A stretch of DNA of 64,000 nt, taken from Streptomyces sp. KMM 9044 (lineage in GTDB: Bacteria > Actinomycetota > Actinomycetes > Streptomycetales > Streptomycetaceae). The first letter of the stretch is position 1, and each line of letters opens with the position of its first letter. Location: the NCBI RefSeq assembly GCF_024701375.2, contig NZ_CP113910.1:4216001-4280000 (forward strand), written 5' to 3'. The position numbers were made by a program, and so were the translations under genes. The notes below the pieces were generated by a model. The model had not been told where the DNA came from and did no database searches. It saw only the letters and a program-made list of their open reading frames with translations. Below, one piece after another: positions 16,051 through 24,587 of the stretch.

Positions 16051-17436
16051 ATGGCCGCAAGGCCTCTCGTCGCGCGGCAGCCGAACGAACGACTGCAGGC
16101 GCTCATCCAGGAAGCCGGGTGCTCCAACGCCGGGCTGGCCCGCAGAGTCAACATGTGCGGTGCCGAACACGGCCTCGACCTGCGGTACGACAAGACGTCG
16201 GTGGCCCGCTGGCTGCGCGGACAGCAGCCGCGGGGCCGGGCACCGGTGATCATCGCGGAGGCGCTCGGGCGCAAGCTGGGCCGTACGGTCACGATCGACG
16301 AGATCGGCATGGCCAACGGCAAGAACCTCGCGTCGGGTGTCGGTCTCCAGTTCTCGCCGACGGTACTGGGGGCCATAGAGCAGGTCTGCGAGCTGTGGCG
16401 CAGCGACGTGGGCCGACGGGACTTCCTGTCCGGCTCCCCCGTCGCCGCGTCCGCGCTGGTGGAGCCGAGCCGGGACTGGCTGATCACCGCCCCCGACCCG
16501 CAGGTCGCGCGCTCGGCCGGGCCGCGGGTCGGCCGCTCCGACGTGGCGGCCGTACGGGCCATGACGCAGTCCCTGGTGGACCTGGACCACCAGTACGGCA
16601 GCGGGCATGTGCGCCCGGTCGTCGTGCACTACCTCAACAGCGTCGTCTCCGGGCTGCTCGCCGGATCGTACCGGGAGGCCGTCGGGCGCGAGCTGTTCGC
16701 GGCGGTCGCCCGACTGACCGAACTGGCTGGGTACATGGCCGTCGACACCGGGCAACCGGGCCTCGCCCAGCGCTACTACGTCCAGGCGCTGCGGCTGGCC
16801 CAGGCGGCCGGCGACCGGGGGTACGGCGGGTACGTGCTCGCCGCCTCCATGAGCCATCTGGCCGCGCAGCTCGGAAACCCGCGCGAGATCGCGCAGTTGG
16901 CGCGGGCGGCCCAGGAAGGCGCGCGCGGACGGGCGACCCCCCGTGCGGAGGCCATGTTCCGGGCCGCGGAGGCACGCGGGCACGCGCTGATGGGTGACAC
17001 GTACGCCGCGCAGGAAGCGGCCGGGCGCGCGATCAGCGCCATGGAGGCGGCCGATCAGGCCTCGGGGGACGATCCCGTGTGGATCACACACTTCGACACG
17101 GCCTACCTGGCCGACGAGTTGGCGCACTGTCACCGGGACCTGGGCCAGGCCGAGGCCACCGCGCGGTACGCGCGCGAGTCGCTGGACGGGCATCCCGAGT
17201 CGCGGGCGCGGCGCCGGGCGATCGGCTATGTGCTGCTCGCCACGGCGCAGGTGCAGCAGCGGGAGGTCGAACAGGCCTGCAGCACGGGCCTGAAGGCGGT
17301 GGAACTGCTCGACGGGCTCAGGTCCGACCGGGGAGCCGAGTACCTGGAGGACTTCCAGCAGCAGTTGGAGCCGTATCAGGGGGAGGCGGTGGTACGGGAG
17401 TTCGGCGCGCGCACGGCCCTGCCCGCGGTGGCGTGA
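16051..17436 (+). CDS. XRE-like transcriptional regulator with C-terminal TPR-type helical domain
   Basis: A 461-residue protein of a large Streptomyces regulator family. The N-terminus is a helix-turn-helix-like module (ERLQALIQEAGCSNAGLARRVN, then KTSVARWLRGQQPRG). A middle DFLSGSPVAAS segment resembles the twin-arginine-like linker common in this family. The C-terminal two thirds are helical repeats (YYVQALRLAQAAGDRGYGGYVLAASMSHLA, QAEATARYARESLDGH), typical of peptide-binding TPR regulators. ATG at 16051 follows TCAGGGGGTATGCC. No linked target gene is obvious. The N-terminal match is family level; DNA binding is inferred. Confidence 0.8.
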   Translation: MAARPLVARQPNERLQALIQEAGCSNAGLARRVNMCGAEHGLDLRYDKTSVARWLRGQQPRGRAPVIIAEALGRKLGRTVTIDEIGMANGKNLASGVGLQFSPTVLGAIEQVCELWRSDVGRRDFLSGSPVAASALVEPSRDWLITAPDPQVARSAGPRVGRSDVAAVRAMTQSLVDLDHQYGSGHVRPVVVHYLNSVVSGLLAGSYREAVGRELFAAVARLTELAGYMAVDTGQPGLAQRYYVQALRLAQAAGDRGYGGYVLAASMSHLAAQLGNPREIAQLARAAQEGARGRATPRAEAMFRAAEARGHALMGDTYAAQEAAGRAISAMEAADQASGDDPVWITHFDTAYLADELAHCHRDLGQAEATARYARESLDGHPESRARRRAIGYVLLATAQVQQREVEQACSTGLKAVELLDGLRSDRGAEYLEDFQQQLEPYQGEAVVREFGARTALPAVA

Positions 17437-17719
17437 GCACGGCGGGGCGGCTGTACGGGACCGGTGGGGCACCGCAGGGGTGTGGCCGGAGGCCGGTCGT
17501 CGGGTGAACTCGGCGGCCGGTGACGGGTGAACGTGCGGGCAGCGCGGGGCCGACACGGGAACGGGGCGGAGGAGGCGACGTGAGCAGTGTGCGGTGACCC
17601 GGTTTTGTTACCGCGCTCACAGGGCATGAGATCAGGTCCTGTGCTGCGTGGCACCGGGCTCCGGGGACCCGGTAGCGTGAGCCGACGATCCACAAGGTTC
17701 CCCATGGGTAGGAGTCCCG

Positions 17720-19441
17720 GTGACGCAGAGTGGACAGGGCGAGGAGCCCTCGGCGCGCCCCGCGCGCGAAGGCATCGTGCTGCCCTCCGACGGCGGCGGG
17801 CCCTTGCTGCCGGGCATGACGGGTACCCCGGCCGGTCCGGTCCCGCCGGGCGGACGGGCGCCCGGCGGGACCGGACCGGCCGGCGGCCAGACCTGGGGCA
17901 CGCCGTGGGGGCCCGAGCAGCAGACGCCGCCCGCGCCCGCGTCGCGGCCGCAGTCCGGCCAGGAATGGCAGTCGTCCCCGCCCGCCCAGCAGTGGGGCAC
18001 GCAGGAACCGGCGCCCTGGGGCACACAGGGCCCGGCCCACGGCGGGACTCACGGTGCCCCCTCCTCGTACGCTCCGACGTACGCCCCGAACGCCGGCGGC
18101 CCTTCCGCGCCGATGCCGCCGCAGGCCACCGGCCGGGAACCCGGCCACGGCGGACACGGGAGCGGTGAGGCCCACGGCTCCGCCCCGGGGGAGACGGACG
18201 GTTACGGGCAGCAGGGCGAAGACGCTCCGCCGCCGCAGCAGGGTTTCGGGTACGGCGCGTACGGCTCCGGCGGGGCGGGCACGCCGCCCGACGGGTCGGA
18301 AGGGGCCACCCAGTTCATGCCGCCGGTGCCCGCCGCCCCCGCGGACGAGGGCGCGACCCAGTTCATACCCCCGGTGGGCCCGGGAGCGCTGCCTCCCGAG
18401 ATGCCCGCCGCACACGACTCCGAAGCGACCCGGTACCTGGGTCTGCCCGCCCAGGGCGGGGCCGGCCGGGCCGGCGGGCCGCCACCGCCCGCGGGCAACC
18501 CCGACGCCGAGGCCACCCAGTTCATGGCACCGGTGACCGACCGGCCCCAGGGCACGCCGTACGTCGCCGCGCCCGGTACTCCCGCCGGTCTGCCCGCCGA
18601 CGAGGGGAACCGGCAGCCGCCCGCCGAGTTCGACAACCTCTTCCGCGCCTCCGGCGGCGAGGACCCGGCCGGGTCCACCCAGCAGATGCCCCGTGTCGAG
18701 CACCAGCGGCCTTCCGCCCCTCCGCAGGCCGGACACGGCACCGGCGGTGGCCGGCGTGCCGCCCGTCAGAACGAGGGCGGAGGCAGGGGCGGCCGGGGCG
18801 GCCGTACGGGTTCGAAGGTGCCGCTGATCGCGGCGGTCGGCGTCGGTCTCGTCGTGCTCGGCGTCGGGGCGGGCGCCCTGCTCGGCGGCGGGGACGACGA
18901 CGGCGACAGCAGCCGGGCGGTCTCCGCCGCCACGCCCGCGAGCGAGGCGCCGTCGGCCGAGCCGTCGGCCGAGCCGTCCGTCGACCCGGTCCGGCAGCAG
19001 GCCGTCGAGCTGGACAAGCTGCTGGCCCACAGCGGCGACAGCCGGTCCGCCGTGATCAACGCGGTGGAGGACGTGAAGGTCTGCAAGGACCTCCAGCAGG
19101 CGGCCAAGGACCTGCGGGACGCGGCCGGACAGCGCAACCAGCTCGTCACCGACCTGACCACGCTCTCGGTGGACGAACTGCCCGAGCACGCGGCGCTGAC
19201 CACCGCACTCACCAAGGCGTGGCAGGCGTCGGCGTCGGCCGACAACCACTACGCGGCCTGGGCCGACCAGACCGCGGGCGAGAAGGGCTGCAAGAAGGGC
19301 CAGGCCCGTTCGACCGGCGAGACCGAGGCCGCCAACAAGGCCAGTGGCACCGCGACCGCCGAGAAGACCAGGGCCGCCGAGCTGTGGAACGCGATCGCCA
19401 GGCAGCACGGCCTGACCGAACGGCAGCCGACCCAGCTGTGA
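17720..19441 (+). CDS. proline/glycine-rich single-pass membrane protein with repeated ATQF motifs
   Basis: A 573-residue protein. The first 350 residues are a low-complexity cytoplasmic region rich in P, G, Q and T and carry a recurring motif A-T-Q-F-(M/I)-x-P-V (GATQFMPPV, GATQFIPPV, EATQFMAPV) with degenerate copies EATRYLGLP and GSTQQMPRV. One transmembrane helix follows (VPLIAAVGVGLVVLGVGAGALLGG), then an external D/S-rich linker and a helical domain with two cysteines (CKDLQQAAKDL and EKGCKKGQA) that may form a disulfide. GTG at 17720 follows AGGAGTCCCG. The threonines preceding Q-F look like phosphorylation/FHA-docking sites, which is inference. No enzymatic function is recognised. Confidence 0.75.
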   Translation: MTQSGQGEEPSARPAREGIVLPSDGGGPLLPGMTGTPAGPVPPGGRAPGGTGPAGGQTWGTPWGPEQQTPPAPASRPQSGQEWQSSPPAQQWGTQEPAPWGTQGPAHGGTHGAPSSYAPTYAPNAGGPSAPMPPQATGREPGHGGHGSGEAHGSAPGETDGYGQQGEDAPPPQQGFGYGAYGSGGAGTPPDGSEGATQFMPPVPAAPADEGATQFIPPVGPGALPPEMPAAHDSEATRYLGLPAQGGAGRAGGPPPPAGNPDAEATQFMAPVTDRPQGTPYVAAPGTPAGLPADEGNRQPPAEFDNLFRASGGEDPAGSTQQMPRVEHQRPSAPPQAGHGTGGGRRAARQNEGGGRGGRGGRTGSKVPLIAAVGVGLVVLGVGAGALLGGGDDDGDSSRAVSAATPASEAPSAEPSAEPSVDPVRQQAVELDKLLAHSGDSRSAVINAVEDVKVCKDLQQAAKDLRDAAGQRNQLVTDLTTLSVDELPEHAALTTALTKAWQASASADNHYAAWADQTAGEKGCKKGQARSTGETEAANKASGTATAEKTRAAELWNAIARQHGLTERQPTQL

Positions 19442-19480
19442 CCGGCCCGGCTCCGGCCGGGTGGGCGTCCTGCCCGTGCG

Positions 19481-20797
19481 TCAGGCCAGATCGGCGTCCT
19501 GCAGGGTGTCCGTCACGTCGATGAAGCCGTCGCGGCCGGACACGAGCCGGCCGTCCTCGACCTCCTGGAAGGTCACGTTGGCGTTGACCAGCCGGGGGAA
19601 GCCGACGGCGGCCAGCTTGTCCTGGAACTGCCAGCGCAGGGTGGGGGTGAGCCCGCCCGTCTCGACCTTCAGTCCGTCGTCCAGCGTCCGGGTCACGGTG
19701 TCGGCGCCGACCTCGCCGTCGCCGAGCGACTCGACGACCTGCCGGAACACCGTGTAGGCGATCCAGGTGGTCTGCACACCGGCGTCGGCGGGGTCGATCC
19801 GGTTGTCGCCGAACGCCTCCTTCTTGATGACCTCCTTCATCGGGTCCCAGAGCTCGTCGCTCGACGCCGGGTACCAGCCGGTGACGTACGACCCCTCGTA
19901 CGGACCCGACGCCCCGCCGGTCGCGTTGATCGTCGTCTGGTCGACGCTGCCCAGCACGGTCGCGGTGCGCACGTCCGGGTAGTCGGCGCGGGCGCGGCGG
20001 AAGGAGTCCATGAAGGTGCTGGTGCGGTCGCCGAGCGCGGGCACCACGCAGCCCTCGCCCTCCGGGTCGGCGGTGCTGGTCTCCAGGGCCCGCTTCGCCT
20101 GCCCGCCGTACTCGGTGGCCTCCTCCGCCGCCCGCTGGTCCGCGGTCGGCTCGTGGCCGCCCGCGGACAGGCCCGAGTCGAGCAGCGGGGGCAGCTGGTC
20201 GCCCGTGATGGTGTCAGGCCGGATCAGGGTGACCGGCCCGCAGGCGTCGGCGAGGGCGAGGCCGAGGCCCGCCAGCAGCGCCGGCTGGCCGCCGTTGACG
20301 GGATAGGACAGCGGGCTGGTGAACTCGTCGGTGGTGATGCCGTAGCCGCCTATGTACGGGATGCCGGCACCCTCGAGGGTCGGCAGGAACGCGTCGGCGT
20401 GCTGGCTGTACGAGCCGACCACCGCGACGACGTTCTCCTTGACCGCGGTCCGGGCGCACCGCGAGGCGGACACGCTGTCGTTGTGCTCGTTGCAGGTGAT
20501 CACGTCGAGCTCGCGGCCGTTGATGCCGCCCCCGGCGTTCACCCAGCTCGCGTACGCCCGCGCGAAAGCGGGCATGCCGGGCTTGTTGGTGGCGCTGGTC
20601 CTCTCGGGTGCCCAGGTCATGACGGTGATCGGTTCGTCGTCGGTGCCTCCCGGGCCGGGGACGGCTCCGCATCCGGCGGTCAGCATCGTCGCCGTCAGCG
20701 CGCCCGCGGCCAGGGTGCCGGCTCTGGACGGCCGGGGGCTGCGGCGGGGGAGGGAGTGGCTGCGGCTGTGGTTGCGTGGACTGCCGGTCATGTTCAC
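19481..20797 (-). CDS. ABC transporter substrate-binding lipoprotein (branched-chain amino acid type)
   Basis: A 438-residue secreted lipoprotein. The N-terminus has an arginine-rich n-region (LPRRSPRPSRAG), a hydrophobic stretch and the lipobox LTAGC. The mature part resembles periplasmic-binding fold type I proteins for branched-chain amino acids: WVNAGGGINGRELDVITC, VVAVVGSYSQHADAFLPTLEGAGIPYIGG, and VLGSVDQTTINATGG. GTG at 20797 has GGGGGG 9 bases upstream; ATG at 20791 is the alternative. No permease or ATPase genes are adjacent, so it is an orphan binding protein or signalling receptor. Confidence 0.85.
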   Translation of the reverse strand: MNMTGSPRNHSRSHSLPRRSPRPSRAGTLAAGALTATMLTAGCGAVPGPGGTDDEPITVMTWAPERTSATNKPGMPAFARAYASWVNAGGGINGRELDVITCNEHNDSVSASRCARTAVKENVVAVVGSYSQHADAFLPTLEGAGIPYIGGYGITTDEFTSPLSYPVNGGQPALLAGLGLALADACGPVTLIRPDTITGDQLPPLLDSGLSAGGHEPTADQRAAEEATEYGGQAKRALETSTADPEGEGCVVPALGDRTSTFMDSFRRARADYPDVRTATVLGSVDQTTINATGGASGPYEGSYVTGWYPASSDELWDPMKEVIKKEAFGDNRIDPADAGVQTTWIAYTVFRQVVESLGDGEVGADTVTRTLDDGLKVETGGLTPTLRWQFQDKLAAVGFPRLVNANVTFQEVEDGRLVSGRDGFIDVTDTLQDADLA

Positions 20798-20877
20798 GCA
20801 CGATTGCCCCCCACCGTCAACCGGTGGGTGACCTGTCATCAACGGAAAGTGACGTGGAGGTGAATTGCCGGGTCCGG

Positions 20878-20907
20878 TGTGACCGGTGGCGAGGCGAAAC
20901 GTACGAT
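20878..20907 (+). promoter_or_regulatory. promoter giving a probable leaderless mRNA for the SCO4402-family gene
   Basis: A -10 TACGAT at 20902-20907 is preceded at 17-18 bases by TGTGAC/GTGACC near 20878-20884. The predicted transcription start falls at or next to the GTG at 20916, and no ribosome site lies ahead of it, so translation is likely leaderless. Confidence 0.5.
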
Positions 20908-20915
20908 CGACGACC

Positions 20916-21410
20916 GTGCAAGGTTCGGAGAACTCTTCCCGTCGCGGCCGTCGCTCCCTCACCATGGGCGGCATGCCACTCAACGACATGCCATGGTGGC
21001 GCTGGCGCAGCAACGTGCGCTCCGCGCTGCACATGCTTTCCGACCCCGGGTTCCAGCACGGCGTCTGGCTGGCGGGTGTGGACGGCTACGGCGACGTCAC
21101 CGACGCGGTCTACCGGCTGGTCGAGGACACCTGGCTGGACAACTGGTCCGCCGAGAAGTACGTGGGCACGATCTTCCGCGACTCCCAGGAGGCGGCGCTC
21201 GTGGACACCGCGGTGCTGCGCGTGCTGCGGATCATGCACCAGGTCGGTCCGGACGCGCCCGTCACCGCCTACCTCGCGCACGAGGGGTGGCCGGACGCGG
21301 TGCGCGCCGCGCGGGACGCGCACGTACGGCTGGCGACCAGTGACGGGGAGGAGCCCGACACCCCGCCGCAGAGCCTCGAGGTGCTGAGCATCCTGACCCG
21401 GTCCGCGTAG
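20916..21410 (+). CDS. SCO4402-family conserved protein
   Basis: A 164-residue cytoplasmic protein of the conserved Streptomyces SCO4402 family, named here from the recognisable core LNDMPWWRWRSNVRSALHML, then GYGDVTDAVYRLVEDTWLDNWS and EKYVGTIFRDSQEAALVD. No enzymatic motif is seen and the role is unknown. GTG at 20916 is chosen because a good -10 lies 8 bases upstream (leaderless model). Internal ATG codons at 20964 and 20973 also precede the conserved region. It lies 46 bases upstream of purU in the same direction and may be co-transcribed with it. Confidence 0.75.
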   Translation: MQGSENSSRRGRRSLTMGGMPLNDMPWWRWRSNVRSALHMLSDPGFQHGVWLAGVDGYGDVTDAVYRLVEDTWLDNWSAEKYVGTIFRDSQEAALVDTAVLRVLRIMHQVGPDAPVTAYLAHEGWPDAVRAARDAHVRLATSDGEEPDTPPQSLEVLSILTRSA

Positions 21411-21456
21411 CGGAACGGCCGCACGGCCGGGATCCGCGTATGGGACCCTTTTCCGC

Positions 21457-22338
21457 ATGAGTGAGCAGCCCACCCGAGCAGAGGCCCCCGTCGACCAGTA
21501 CGTCCTGACCCTGTCCTGCCCCGACAAGCAGGGCATCGTGCACGCCGTGTCGAGCTACCTGTTCATGACCGGCTGCAACATCGAGGACAGCCAGCAGTTC
21601 GGCGACCACGACACCGGGCTCTTCTTCATGCGGGTCCACTTCTCCGCGGCGGCCCCGGTGACCGTGGAGAAGCTGCGGGCGAGCTTCACGGCGATCGGTG
21701 ACGCGTTCAGGATGGACTGGCGGATAAACCGCGCCGACAAGAAGATGCGCATCGTCCTGATGGTCAGCAGGTTCGGCCACTGCCTGAACGACCTGCTGTT
21801 CCGCGCCCGGACCGGTGCGCTGCCGGTGGAGATCGCCTCGGTGGTGTCCAACCACACCGATTTCGCCGAGCTGGTGGCTTCGTACAACATCCCCTTCCAT
21901 CACATTCCGGTGACGAAGGACACCAAGGTCCAGGCCGAGGCGAGGCTGCTGGAGATCGTGCGCGAGGACGGCGTCGAACTCGTCGTGCTCGCCCGCTACA
22001 TGCAGGTCCTCTCGGACGACCTGTGCAAGCAGCTCTCCGGGCAGATCATCAACATCCACCACTCCTTCCTGCCGAGCTTCAAGGGCGCGAAGCCGTACCA
22101 CCAGGCGCACGCCCGGGGCGTGAAGCTGATCGGTGCCACCGCGCACTACGTCACCGCCGACCTCGACGAGGGCCCGATCATCGAGCAGGAGGTCGAGCGG
22201 GTGGCGCACGACGTCACCCCCGACCAGCTCGTCGCCGTCGGCCGCGACGTCGAGTGCCAGGCGCTCGCCCGTGCCGTGAAGTGGCACGCGGAGCGCCGCA
22301 TCCTGCTGAACGGGCGCCGGACGGTCGTCTTCGCCTGA
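21457..22338 (+). CDS. purU: formyltetrahydrofolate deformylase
   Basis: A 293-residue PurU enzyme that hydrolyses 10-formyl-THF to THF and formate and so balances one-carbon pools. An N-terminal ACT domain (VLTLSCPDKQGIVHAVSSYLF) is followed by the formyltransferase-like catalytic domain with NIHHSFLPSFKGAKPYHQA, GVKLIGATAHYVT and the catalytic aspartate in LDEGPIIEQ. Length and architecture are normal. A large 17/18-bp tandem repeat follows its stop within about 60 bases. Confidence 0.95.
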   Translation: MSEQPTRAEAPVDQYVLTLSCPDKQGIVHAVSSYLFMTGCNIEDSQQFGDHDTGLFFMRVHFSAAAPVTVEKLRASFTAIGDAFRMDWRINRADKKMRIVLMVSRFGHCLNDLLFRARTGALPVEIASVVSNHTDFAELVASYNIPFHHIPVTKDTKVQAEARLLEIVREDGVELVVLARYMQVLSDDLCKQLSGQIINIHHSFLPSFKGAKPYHQAHARGVKLIGATAHYVTADLDEGPIIEQEVERVAHDVTPDQLVAVGRDVECQALARAVKWHAERRILLNGRRTVVFA

Positions 22339-22395
22339 ACCGCCGGCAACGCGGACGACGCGGGGGCAGGGCCGGGCCCGTCCGGCACGATCCAC

Positions 22396-22606
22396 CGGAC
22401 GAGCCCCGGTCACCGAAGAGCCCCGGTCACCGGACGAGCCCCGGTCACCGACGAGCCCCGGTCACCGACGAGCCCCGGTCACCGGACGAGCCCCGGTCAC
22501 CGACGAGCCCCGGTCACCGGACGAGCCCCGGTCACCGACGAGCCCCGGTCACCGACGAGCCCCGGTCACCGGACGAGCCCCGGTCACCGGACGAGCCCCG
22601 GTTCCG
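22396..22606. repeat. 12-copy tandem repeat with 17/18-bp unit
   Basis: The core GAGCCCCGGTCACC begins at 22401, 22418, 22436, 22453, 22470, 22488, 22505, 22523, 22540, 22557 and 22575, with a last variant copy at 22593. The period alternates between 17 and 18 because the spacer is GAC or GGAC. The 18-base form contains CCGGTCACCGG, an inverted repeat around one base. The array fills the gap between convergent purU and the anti-sigma gene and ends just before the TAG of the latter. Confidence 0.95.
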
Positions 22607-22614
22607 GGCAGGCT

Positions 22615-24009
22615 CTAGATCCGGCTCATCGAGGCCGCCGCCAGCAGGACGTCCCGGATGGCAGCCTTGTCCCCGACCTGCCCGGCCGCCGCTTCCTGCG
22701 GAGACACATGGCCCGCGGCCAGGCGGCAGAACTCCGAGCCGTCGAGCGCGATGTGGGCCACCTCGTGCTCCGCGGACCCCTTGGCCGCCGGGGAGTCCAG
22801 CGGGATCAGCCACTCCCCGCCGCCGGACCCCTCGATCTCCAGCCGCAGGCTCCGCCCCGGCGCCCCGGCCGCGACCAGCCGCCGCCCGGTGGAGACCTCC
22901 TGACCGGCCTGCCGGCGGGCTTCGAGGACGGCCGGCAGCATCCGCGCGGCCAGGTCGACCATGCCGTGCAGATGCCGTCCGGTCGGCGGCTCGTACGGAT
23001 AGTCCACCGCCTCGGCGATGTCCTCCCCGTGCACCCAGCACTCGAAGGCGCGGTCCAGCATCGCGTCGTGCAGCGGCAGCTCGTAGCCGCCGTACGAGAC
23101 CGGCATCCGCCCCGCGCTGTGGTCCGTGAAGGACACCGTCCGTACCAGGTCGTGGCTCTGCGCGCGCCAGGGCGCCCGCACGGAGCGGGTCGGCGGGTGG
23201 CGGGCGCCGCGCCAGAACGCCTCGGTGCGGGCCGACGGAGTGGCCTGCCCGGGCGCGAGGTCGCCGAGCGGGTCGGCCAGGCCGAGGGCGGTCGCGACCA
23301 GCCCGTCGACCGCCATCAGATGCGCGATGACCCCGGCGATGGTGGTGCGGCGGGTGACCGCCTCGTCGGCCTCGTACCAGCGCAGCCGCACGGGTGCGTG
23401 CCACTCGGTGTCGCCGAAGTCCTGGAGCAGCGCGTCCAGCCGGGCCGTCTCGGCCTCGTAGGCGGCGGCCCAGTCCGGCACCGGAACGCGCGGCGGGCGC
23501 CGCTTGAGGCAGGACTCCAGGACGCGGGTGCGCAGCCCCGGGCCCAGGTCGAGGCTCTCGGACCGCTGCAGCAGCCCGACGGCGTCCCGAAGGCGCAGCG
23601 CCTCCTCGGCGCAGGCCCCGCAGCCGCAGAGGTGCTCCTCGACGGCCGTCGCCTCCTCCGGTGCACAGGCGGCCAGCGCCCACGCGCCCAGCAGTGACTT
23701 CAGCACCCGGTGCTCCAGCGTCAGAGACTCCGGTTCCGGTGCCACCGCGGGCAGGTGCTGTCCGGGGTCCTCGACGGAGGTGCGTGGCGGTACACGGGCG
23801 GGGCGGCCGGATCCGGCGGCCCTCTCCTGGCTGCCCGGAACGTCCCGCTCGGGCGTACCGTCCGCCCCGGTCCCCGAGCCCGCGCGTGGGCCCGCGTCCG
23901 TGTCGCCGTGGGGCTCCCCGCCCCCCTCCGGCTCCTTCTCCTGCTCCTTCTGCTCACGCTCGGGCTCGTGTTCATGGTCGTCGTACGGCTTGAAACGGTC
24001 GTCGCTCAC
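22615..24009 (-). CDS. zinc-finger anti-sigma factor fused to a maleylpyruvate-isomerase (mycothiol-binding) domain
   Basis: A 464-residue fusion. After about 100 hydrophilic residues (many E, G, D) comes a zinc-finger anti-sigma module with HLCGCGAC (H-x3-C-x2-C, about residues 123-130) inside EEATAVEEHLCGCGACAEEALRL. The C-terminal part is a DinB-like mycothiol-dependent maleylpyruvate isomerase domain (IAGVIAHLMAVDGLVATALG, RAFECWVHGEDIAEAV), ending with a small C-terminal subdomain. The GTG start overlaps the sigma-factor stop (GTGA), so the pair is coupled. It likely holds the sigma factor inactive, with thiol/zinc chemistry and possibly mycothiol as the signal; this is inferred from the architecture. 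No membrane segment is seen. Confidence 0.87.
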   Translation of the reverse strand: MSDDRFKPYDDHEHEPEREQKEQEKEPEGGGEPHGDTDAGPRAGSGTGADGTPERDVPGSQERAAGSGRPARVPPRTSVEDPGQHLPAVAPEPESLTLEHRVLKSLLGAWALAACAPEEATAVEEHLCGCGACAEEALRLRDAVGLLQRSESLDLGPGLRTRVLESCLKRRPPRVPVPDWAAAYEAETARLDALLQDFGDTEWHAPVRLRWYEADEAVTRRTTIAGVIAHLMAVDGLVATALGLADPLGDLAPGQATPSARTEAFWRGARHPPTRSVRAPWRAQSHDLVRTVSFTDHSAGRMPVSYGGYELPLHDAMLDRAFECWVHGEDIAEAVDYPYEPPTGRHLHGMVDLAARMLPAVLEARRQAGQEVSTGRRLVAAGAPGRSLRLEIEGSGGGEWLIPLDSPAAKGSAEHEVAHIALDGSEFCRLAAGHVSPQEAAAGQVGDKAAIRDVLLAAASMSRI

Positions 24010-24587
24010 GCCGCACCCCCGATGCCGGGCGGTGCGCCCGGGTCCTCGGCGTCGCGGGCCGTGGCCAGCAGCTGGAGGCCCAGCCGGAGGCGGCGGCGGG
24101 CCTCGTCCTCGGTGACGCCGAGGTCGGCGGCGGTCTGCTGGTAGTCCCGGCGCTGGAAGTACGCCAGCTCCAGTGCTGCCCGCAGCGGCACCGGCATGGC
24201 GTGCACGATGTAGTCCGCGCGGGCGGCCACCGAGGCGTGGCGCACCTGGTGCTCCAGGCCCTCCGCGCTGCCGGCGCCGTCCCGGGCGAGCGCGGCGGTC
24301 CCGCTGGCGCGCAGCCGCTCGACGGACAGCCCGTGCGTCAGCGCGGCGATCCATGTGCGCAGCGGGCCCTGCTGGGGGTCGTAGGCGTCCGGATGTTCCC
24401 AGACGTGGGCGAAGACGTCGCGCGTGACGGTGTCCGAGGCGTCCTCGTCCCCGAGGACGCGGTGGGCGAGGCCGTGCACGAGGGAGGCGAACCGGTCGTA
24501 GAGCTCACCGAGCGCGGCGGCCTCTCCGCGGGCGAGCCGCTGCTGCATCGTGCGGTCCCAGCGGAGCGGTACGTCCTGTTGTGTCAT
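24006..24587 (-). CDS. ECF-type RNA polymerase sigma factor
   Basis: A 193-residue extracytoplasmic-function sigma factor. Region 2 covers LGELYDRFASLVHGLAHRVLGDEDASDTVTRDVFAHVWEHP, and region 4 the final helix-turn-helix (PVPLRAALELAYFQRRDYQQTAADLGVTEDEARRRLRLGL). ATG at 24587 follows AGGAGCCTC. The next gene, overlapping by four bases, is its probable anti-sigma factor, and a divergent STAS-domain anti-anti-sigma gene lies across the promoter region. Recognition sequence is unknown. Confidence 0.92.
   Translation of the reverse strand: MTQQDVPLRWDRTMQQRLARGEAAALGELYDRFASLVHGLAHRVLGDEDASDTVTRDVFAHVWEHPDAYDPQQGPLRTWIAALTHGLSVERLRASGTAALARDGAGSAEGLEHQVRHASVAARADYIVHAMPVPLRAALELAYFQRRDYQQTAADLGVTEDEARRRLRLGLQLLATARDAEDPGAPPGIGGAA

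Noticed and set aside
22396..22606. CRISPR array
   Set aside because: Units are adjacent, 17-18 bp long and without unique spacers, and no cas genes are near; it is a simple tandem repeat.
22023..23129. Plus-strand frame running through the purU 3' end and the tandem repeat, encoding many RSPDEPRSP units
   Set aside because: The repeat period alternates 17/18, so the apparent periodic protein arises from noncoding repeats; there is no start, and it overlaps purU and the anti-sigma gene.
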